From a bacterium UBA4883 (lineage in GTDB: Bacteria; Bacillota; Clostridia; Oscillospirales; Acutalibacteraceae), in NCBI GenBank assembly GCA_002399225.1, contig DHDF01000091.1, positions 48,003 through 67,158 of the forward strand: a stretch of DNA of 19,156 nt. Reading direction: 5' to 3'. Shown here piece by piece: positions 14,643 through 19,156 of this stretch. Numbering within the stretch: position 1 is the first letter of the stretch; every line of letters starts with the position of its first letter. The position numbers were made by a program, and so were the translations under genes. Under the pieces are notes generated by a model, which saw only the letters and a program-made list of their open reading frames with translations, did no database searches and was not told where the DNA came from.

Positions 14643-15854
14643 ATGAAATACGATTTCACTTCGATTATGGATCGTCACGGCAAAGATGCCATGGCGGTCG
14701 ACGGTCTGGGGCGCAATCCCGGCTTTGCACCCGATCCGCCGAAAGAGGGATTCGACGTGATCCCCATGTGGGTCGCCGATATGAATTTCCCAACGGTTCC
14801 CACCATTCCGGAAGAAATCATCAAACGCGCGCAGCACCCGGCGTTCGGATATTTCCAGCCGACCGAAGAGTACTTTCAGTCCATTATCAAATGGCATGAG
14901 ACCCGCAACGGCGTTACCGGCCTGACAAAAGAATGCATCGGATACGAAAACGGCGTTTTAGGCGGAGTGGCTTCCACCGTGTGTGCGTTTTCCGCTCCGG
15001 GAGACGCGGTTCTGATCCATTCTCCCACCTACATCGGTTTTACCATGAGCGTGGAAAATATCGGCCGAAAGATCATCCACAGCCCCTTGAAGCAGGATAA
15101 AGACGGAATCTGGCGTATGGATTATAAAGATATGGATCAAAAGCTGAAAGACAACAAGATCCATTTGGCGATTTTCTGTAATCCGCACAATCCCTGCGGC
15201 CGTGTATGGGAGAAATGGGAAATCGAAAAAGCCATGGAAGTTTACAGGGCCAACCATTGTGTTGTCATTTCTGATGAAATCTGGTCCGATTTGATTCTGA
15301 ACGGGCACAAACATACCCCCACTCAGTCTGTCAGTGAGGACGCCCGCAACCGGACGGTCGCACTTTACGCACCCAGCAAAACATTTAATCTGGCCGGTCT
15401 GATCGGTTCTTATCACATTATTTATAATTCCTATCTTCGCGATCGGGTCTGTGCGCAGAGCAGCAAAGCCCATTATAATGACATGAACGTCTTAAGTATG
15501 CATGCGCTGATTGGGGCTTATCAGCCGGAAGGCTACGAATGGGTGGATGAGCTCCGCGAGGTTCTGAGCGGCAACGTCAATTATGCCTACGATTATATTA
15601 CAAAGCATTTTGACGGTGTAAGCTTGTCTAAGCCCGAGGGAACTTATATGCTTCTTCTCGACTGCACACAGTGGTGCAAAAAGCATGGCAAAGCAATCGA
15701 AGAACTGGAAAAGGCAGGCTGGGACGTCGGTGTTGCCTGGCAGGACGGGAAAATGTTCCACGTGCCGTATGGGATCCGTATGAACCTGGCGCTTCCTCTG
15801 AGCAGAGTGAAAGAAGCTATGTCACGTCTTGATCAATACGTCTTTCATGCGTAA
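14643..15854 (+). CDS. PatB/MalY-type PLP-dependent C-S lyase (cystathionine beta-lyase family)
   Basis: This 403-residue fold-type I PLP enzyme probably splits a C-S bond of cystathionine, cysteine or S-conjugates to pyruvate, ammonia and a thiol. Marks of the PatB/MalY group are VIPMWVADMNFPT (about 39-51), NPHNPCGRVW (180-189), DEIW (211-214) and APSKTFNLAGL with the Schiff-base Lys246. RMNLALPLSRV near the C-terminus holds the carboxylate-binding Arg. AAGGAGG is 10 bases before the ATG. It is the last gene of the MarR-controlled unit and ends in the hairpin at 15895-15936. Homologues include MalY, which also represses maltose genes in E. coli. An aminotransferase role is possible but less likely. 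Confidence 0.93.
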   Translation: MKYDFTSIMDRHGKDAMAVDGLGRNPGFAPDPPKEGFDVIPMWVADMNFPTVPTIPEEIIKRAQHPAFGYFQPTEEYFQSIIKWHETRNGVTGLTKECIGYENGVLGGVASTVCAFSAPGDAVLIHSPTYIGFTMSVENIGRKIIHSPLKQDKDGIWRMDYKDMDQKLKDNKIHLAIFCNPHNPCGRVWEKWEIEKAMEVYRANHCVVISDEIWSDLILNGHKHTPTQSVSEDARNRTVALYAPSKTFNLAGLIGSYHIIYNSYLRDRVCAQSSKAHYNDMNVLSMHALIGAYQPEGYEWVDELREVLSGNVNYAYDYITKHFDGVSLSKPEGTYMLLLDCTQWCKKHGKAIEELEKAGWDVGVAWQDGKMFHVPYGIRMNLALPLSRVKEAMSRLDQYVFHA

Positions 15855-15894
15855 GAAATCGTCGCAGCAAAATAAAATCCGCCGTTAAAACTAA

Positions 15895-15936
15895 AATCCG
15901 GAGCGCCCCGCAAAAGGAGCACTCCGGATTCTTTTT
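15895..15936. terminator. Terminator after the lyase gene, probably bidirectional
   Basis: AATCCGGAG (15895-15903) pairs with CTCCGGATT (15922-15930) and is followed by CTTTTT. On the other strand it runs into TTTAGTTTTAA, so it may also end the convergent SGNH hydrolase transcript. Confidence 0.8.
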
Positions 15937-15952
15937 GAGAACAGGCCGGACG

Positions 15953-16603
15953 TTACGCGAAAATTTCCTGTACTTTGCGGGCAGTTGCTTTCCCCAACTG
16001 CCGATGCCCCTCGCGGGTCAGATGAATGGCGTCCACGTCGTTTGGTTTTACAATTTGCGCCGCATTCAAAAAGTGGCACGAAAGCCGCTCTGCTGTTTTA
16101 CACAACTCATCCGTCAGTTCCATAGAAGCCAGAATAGAACGGTTCCCGCAGAACATCGGCCCAAACATTGATTTCTCAATGGTATCCCCAATAACGGCCG
16201 GTGCAATCAGTAAAATCTGTGGTTTATAGCCCTGCCACCTGCAGAGTTCCTCTCTGGACTTTTCAATCAGTCGTTCAGCATTCTTCGCAACCATGCGCGC
16301 AGAAGTAAAGAATTTCATTTTCAGATCATTTGTACCAAGCATAAAGAGAATCAAATCCAGCGGGAAATGAGAGCGTATACAAGGGTTCAGATATTTCAGT
16401 CCGTTTTTTGCTTCCGGCGACTCGTCGTCCGGGTCGTCCAATACTGTCGTGCGGCCCGCTAAGCCTTCCTCAATCACATGGAAACCGCCGCCCAGAATTT
16501 TCTGCATCACATTGGGCCAACGCACTTCATAAGGGAACCTTCCCTGCGTTTCATAGTCAAAGCCCCATGTGTTGGAATCGCCATAGCACAAGATTGTTTT
16601 CAT
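15953..16603 (-). CDS. SGNH/GDSL-family hydrolase
   Basis: This 216-residue protein (from Met at 16603) is an esterase or lipase-like hydrolase with the SGNH fold. Block I is GDSNTWGF with nucleophile Ser10, block III is GTND and block V is DAIHLTREGH with the catalytic Asp and His. The opening is MKTILCYGDSNTWG, as in arylesterase or acetylxylan-esterase-like members. There is no signal peptide, so it is cytoplasmic. I choose this start because GAGGTG lies 9 bases before the ATG. A Met four codons upstream lacks such spacing. It has its own promoter (16638-16666). Substrate (sugar acetyl ester, lipid or other) cannot be told. Confidence 0.9.
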   Translation of the reverse strand: MKTILCYGDSNTWGFDYETQGRFPYEVRWPNVMQKILGGGFHVIEEGLAGRTTVLDDPDDESPEAKNGLKYLNPCIRSHFPLDLILFMLGTNDLKMKFFTSARMVAKNAERLIEKSREELCRWQGYKPQILLIAPAVIGDTIEKSMFGPMFCGNRSILASMELTDELCKTAERLSCHFLNAAQIVKPNDVDAIHLTREGHRQLGKATARKVQEIFA

Positions 16604-16637
16604 GATATGCAACACCTCATTTTTTCACGGTATCTCC

Positions 16638-16666
16638 ATGATAGCACGAAGACCTTCGTCTGTAAA
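16638..16666 (-). promoter_or_regulatory. Promoter of the SGNH hydrolase with a palindrome in its spacer
   Basis: On the minus strand TTTACA (16666-16661), 17 bases, then TATCAT (16643-16638). The spacer holds the perfect palindrome ACGAAG-AC-CTTCGT (16646-16659), placed where a repressor would block RNA polymerase. Confidence 0.7.
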
Positions 16667-16738
16667 ATATTGCTTCCCGTCCCTCGCCCGCCGGAGATCT
16701 ATTGGGGAACGCGGTCTGTTTCTCTTCAAGTGACTTCG

Positions 16739-16767
16739 TTGACTTTTTAACAGATTGATCTTATAAT
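16739..16767 (+). promoter_or_regulatory. Promoter of the GNAT-like gene
   Basis: TTGACT (16739-16744), 17 bases and TATAAT (16762-16767) make a strong sigma-A promoter. The predicted start lies near 16774, leaving a leader of roughly 157 bases before the ATG. Confidence 0.8.
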
Positions 16768-16773
16768 GTTTTT

Positions 16774-16930
16774 TAACATTGATTCAGGTCAAGCCTCAGG
16801 TAGTTTTGCCGCCACGCGAATCCAAAAGGACACACGGGCGGAGTTTTCATTCCGGGACGGGAAGCAAACAGCAAAGTATAACTTGCCGCTGACAGAAATT
16901 TGAGCCGGCAAAGCGGATGGAGGGCTAAGT
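16774..16930 (+). other. Long, structured 5' leader before the GNAT-like gene
   Basis: No coding frame is visible. TTGCCG (16883-16888) pairs with CGGCAA (16906-16911) just before the GGAGGG ribosome binding site. CCGCC and GGCGG near 16811 and 16840 form another possible stem. I compared it by eye with common riboswitch patterns and found no match. Confidence 0.35.
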
Positions 16931-17212
16931 ATGGAATTAAACTATTCGGAACATCGGATTTTTATGACAGACAAAGCTGGAAAAACAATTGCGGAAGTAA
17001 CATTTCCCGCCATCTCAAAAGACATTGTCAATATCAATCATACCTTTGTCGACGATTCCCTGCGCGGGCAGGGAATCGCAGGCAGGCTTCTTTTGGCGGT
17101 TGCGCAGACGATGAGGAAAAAGCAAATAAAAGCATACCCGACCTGTTCTTACGCCATAGACTGGTTTTCCAAGCATCCTGAGTATGCGGACATATATTCC
17201 TCTCATCCATAA
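16931..17212 (+). CDS. Small GNAT-like N-acetyltransferase (YjdJ/COG2388-like)
   Basis: This 93-residue protein, too short for a full GNAT fold, matches the short YjdJ-type GNAT family that presumably transfers an acetyl group from acetyl-CoA; substrates are unknown. LRGQGIAGRLL (about 44-54) is the acetyl-CoA pyrophosphate-binding motif (Q/R-x-x-G-x-G/A). It is preceded by a strand pair ending NHTFVDDS and followed by helix LLAVAQTMRKKQIKA and the PTCSYAIDWFSKHPEYADI tail typical of this group. The ATG has GGAGGG about 8 bases upstream. It is a single gene with its own promoter and a strong terminator. Confidence 0.85.
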   Translation: MELNYSEHRIFMTDKAGKTIAEVTFPAISKDIVNINHTFVDDSLRGQGIAGRLLLAVAQTMRKKQIKAYPTCSYAIDWFSKHPEYADIYSSHP

Positions 17213-17231
17213 ACAGCCGCACTGTTCACAA

Positions 17232-17281
17232 AACAGCCGCGCCGGGCATTCTAGACAGGATGCCTGGCGCGGCTGTTCTTT
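17232..17281 (+). terminator. Strong terminator after the GNAT-like gene
   Basis: The 18-base arms 17232-17249 and 17260-17277 pair with only one G-T, forming a C/G-rich stem closed by a 10-base loop, followed by CTTTT. The left arm start AACAGCCGC is also present just upstream at 17212-17220 as a direct repeat. Confidence 0.85.
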
Positions 17282-17464
17282 TGCGTTGCGGGCGGGATGA
17301 CCCGTGTCTTTTTTCTCCTCCTGCCTGAATGAATGACGGCTTTCATCTGCCAGATCATTCGACAAACTTCGAATATAAAACCTTAAGAGCGGAAACATCG
17401 GGCCTGATCTATAGGGCAATTATATGGTTTATTTATAATTAATAGGAAGCATAGATATCGACAG

Positions 17465-17483
17465 AATTCGATAAAATTCGATA
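17465..17483. repeat. Direct and inverted repeats around the chemoreceptor promoter
   Basis: AATTCGATA occurs twice, at 17465-17473 and 17475-17483, spaced one helical turn (10 bases). GATATCGA (17454-17461) and TCGATATC (17478-17485) form an outer inverted repeat. These flank the -35 region of the predicted SigD promoter and could bind a regulator. Confidence 0.5.
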
Positions 17484-17499
17484 TCAACAGGACCGATAT
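17472..17499 (+). promoter_or_regulatory. SigD (sigma-28)-type promoter of the chemoreceptor gene
   Basis: TAAA (17472-17475), a 16-base spacer and ACCGATAT (17492-17499) fit the TAAA-N14-16-GCCGATAT flagellar/chemotaxis promoter pattern with one mismatch. The chemoreceptor ATG is about 60 bases further on. The 17282-17471 stretch before it holds no gene that I can support. Confidence 0.75.
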
Positions 17500-17558
17500 A
17501 TAGTTATAACATACCATCGCGATAGTATCTGAGTCCTGAACTGGAAAGGATTGACAAC

Positions 17559-19156
17559 ATGAAAGTCAAAGGGTCCATCAAAAAGCAACTGTTAAGAGGA
17601 ATGATCGGGCTGGCTGTTTCCATTACCGTCCTATGCGGCGTGGCAAACTCGGTTATCCTATACCGCGACTCCATTGACAATATGGACGTTCGGCTTAACG
17701 AAAATGCCGTTGCTTACTCCCAAACCGTACAGAACGCCATTCAAGTCTTTAAAATTAAAATCGAATCCATCGCTCAGAATACTTCCATTACCGATTCGAG
17801 CAAATCTCTGGCGCAAAGAAATGCGATTCTGGCCAAGCTGGCAAAGCAGTATGGTTTTGCAACTCTTGCGGTCGCCGATGCAGGCGGCCACGCTACCGAC
17901 GGCGGCTTTGTCACCCAGCGGGAATATTTTAAGCAGTCCATGGCTGGAAAGACTTACATTTCTTCAACTATAGTAAGTTCCACAACTAAAAAGACCGTTC
18001 TGATCGTTTCCGCTAAAATCAATAACGGCGGCTACAACGGTATTATCATCGCCACGCTGGACAGCGCTACCTTCAGCAAAATGGTCGACGGCATCTCCAT
18101 CGGCCAATCCGGGTACGGCTTTATCGTGGATAAGGACGGAAAAATCATCGCGAATAAAGACCGTAATACCGTCACAAAGCAGATCAATTATATCAGCCGC
18201 GCGAAAGAAGACAGTTCCTACAGCGGCGCGGCCTCGGTGATTCAAAATATGATTTGCGGGGAATCCGGTATCCAGGACTGCAAATTCAACGGAGCAGCCC
18301 AGACCATCGGCTACCGAACAATCCCGGACACCGACGGCTGGGCGATCGGAATTGTGGCGAAGAAATCCGAAATGATGCACAATTTCTACACTTCGATCAT
18401 GTTTTCGCTCGGGCTGGCGCTTTTGTTCATTCTTCTGTCGTTCTTCATCGGCTTCAAGCTTGCGGAACCGATCGCAAATCCAATCATTCTCCTGACGAAA
18501 AGAATTGAAAAGCTCGCGGACGGCGATTTACATTCCGAAGTTCCTCAGATCGACGCGAAAAATGAAATCGGCATGCTGTCAGCTTCCTTCGCCGAAACGA
18601 TCGGTACGCTGCGCAGTGATATTGATGAAATTTCGTTCGTCCTCACCAGCCTTGAACATGGCAACTGTACCATCGAAACGAAGCAGGATTACAAGGGCGA
18701 TTTCGTTAAAATCCGGGATTCCCTGAATTCCATCATTGCAAACCTGAATTCCATTTTTGGGGAATTCCAGCAGTCTTCGCAGCAGATTGCCGGCGGAGCG
18801 GATCAGGTTTCGAGTGCGGCACAGTCCCTGGCGCAGGGAGCGACGGAACAGGCCAGCTCCATCGAAGAACTGTCCGCCACCATTTCTGAAGTATCAGATA
18901 AGGTCAATTCCAACGCGCTGAATGCCGAGAACGCCAGCAAGCTGTCGCAGAATTCCTCGGCGAATCTTATGCACAGCAATGAACAAATGCAGGCCATGGT
19001 AGCCGCCATGCAGGGAATCAGCGAATCGTCCAATCAAATTGCCAAGATTATCAAAACCATCAACGATATCGCGTTTCAGACGAATATCCTTTCCCTGAAC
19101 GCCGCGGTGGAAGCCGCTCGGGCCGGTGAGGCCGGAAAAGGATTTGCGGTTGTTGC
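17559..19156 (+). CDS. Methyl-accepting chemotaxis protein (partial, runs off right edge)
   Basis: Translation from the ATG at 17559 stays open for 532 residues to the window edge, so the gene is 3'-truncated by the window. Layout: a short cytoplasmic N-terminus, TM1 (about 14-36), a periplasmic or extracytoplasmic Cache-like sensor (about 37-270) with a [13 protein letters not shown] strand pair and an SSYSGAASV region, TM2 (about 274-297), a HAMP segment starting [20 protein letters not shown], and a helical signalling domain. The invariant hairpin tip [20 protein letters not shown] appears from about residue 505, with GKGFAVV at the edge. The ligand is unknown; Cache sensors usually bind small organic acids or amino acids. 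GGAAAGGA precedes the ATG. A SigD-type promoter suggests a motile organism. Confidence 0.95.
   Translation, partial: MKVKGSIKKQLLRGMIGLAVSITVLCGVANSVILYRDSIDNMDVRLNENAVAYSQTVQNAIQVFKIKIESIAQNTSITDSSKSLAQRNAILAKLAKQYGFATLAVADAGGHATDGGFVTQREYFKQSMAGKTYISSTIVSSTTKKTVLIVSAKINNGGYNGIIIATLDSATFSKMVDGISIGQSGYGFIVDKDGKIIANKDRNTVTKQINYISRAKEDSSYSGAASVIQNMICGESGIQDCKFNGAAQTIGYRTIPDTDGWAIGIVAKKSEMMHNFYTSIMFSLGLALLFILLSFFIGFKLAEPIANPIILLTKRIEKLADGDLHSEVPQIDAKNEIGMLSASFAETIGTLRSDIDEISFVLTSLEHGNCTIETKQDYKGDFVKIRDSLNSIIANLNSIFGEFQQSSQQIAGGADQVSSAAQSLAQGATEQASSIEELSATISEVSDKVNSNALNAENASKLSQNSSANLMHSNEQMQAMVAAMQGISESSNQIAKIIKTINDIAFQTNILSLNAAVEAARAGEAGKGFAVV

Noticed and set aside
1..19156. CRISPR arrays, insertion sequences, rRNA or att sites
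   Set aside because: No regularly spaced repeats, transposase-like proteins or integrase genes were seen anywhere in the window.

Overview
The window looks like chromosomal DNA of an anaerobic, low-to-moderate GC Firmicute, most likely of class Clostridia (Oscillospiraceae-like). The grounds are strong AGGAGG-type ribosome binding sites, textbook TTGACA/TATAAT promoters, a ferrous-iron FeoA/FeoB pair, an iron-type butanol/aldehyde dehydrogenase and a chemoreceptor behind a SigD-like promoter. The taxon is an inference from gene content. I see no rRNA, tRNA, CRISPR array, insertion sequence or phage gene.

Layout. (1) 112-2575, minus strand: a compact operon of a YqhD-like NADPH alcohol/aldehyde dehydrogenase, a small polytopic membrane protein and an AlkD-like DNA glycosylase, behind a clear promoter at 2611-2639. 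(2) 2782-9180: the least ordinary part. A 1486-residue protein with a GT-A-like N-terminus, a GT2 domain, TPR-like helices and a C-terminal GT4 domain is read leftward. Divergent from it are three small helical proteins of 76, 92 and 90 residues. The last two are clear paralogues and the first appears to be a distant relative. Convergent to these, across a shared bidirectional terminator, is a protein with a Cys-rich N-terminus and a C1q/BclA-tip-like C-terminus. I read this as a candidate surface or spore-coat glycoprotein locus. (3) 9363-11865, minus strand: feoA-feoB, with a long nested hairpin between them. (4) 12126-15854, plus strand: a MarR regulator, then a strong promoter overlapping a perfect 17-bp palindrome, then an APC amino acid permease (broken by a single-base frameshift), RidA and a PatB/MalY-type C-S lyase. 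This looks like a regulated unit for uptake and beta-elimination of a sulfur amino acid, with RidA removing the reactive enamine by-product. (5) 15953-16603, minus strand: an SGNH hydrolase. (6) 16931-17212, plus strand: a small GNAT-like protein with a long leader. (7) 17559 to the right edge: a methyl-accepting chemotaxis protein, cut off by the window inside its signalling tip.

The main candidates for new biology are the giant glycosyltransferase with its three small proteins, the nested feoA-feoB hairpin, and the MarR-palindrome-permease/RidA/lyase unit.
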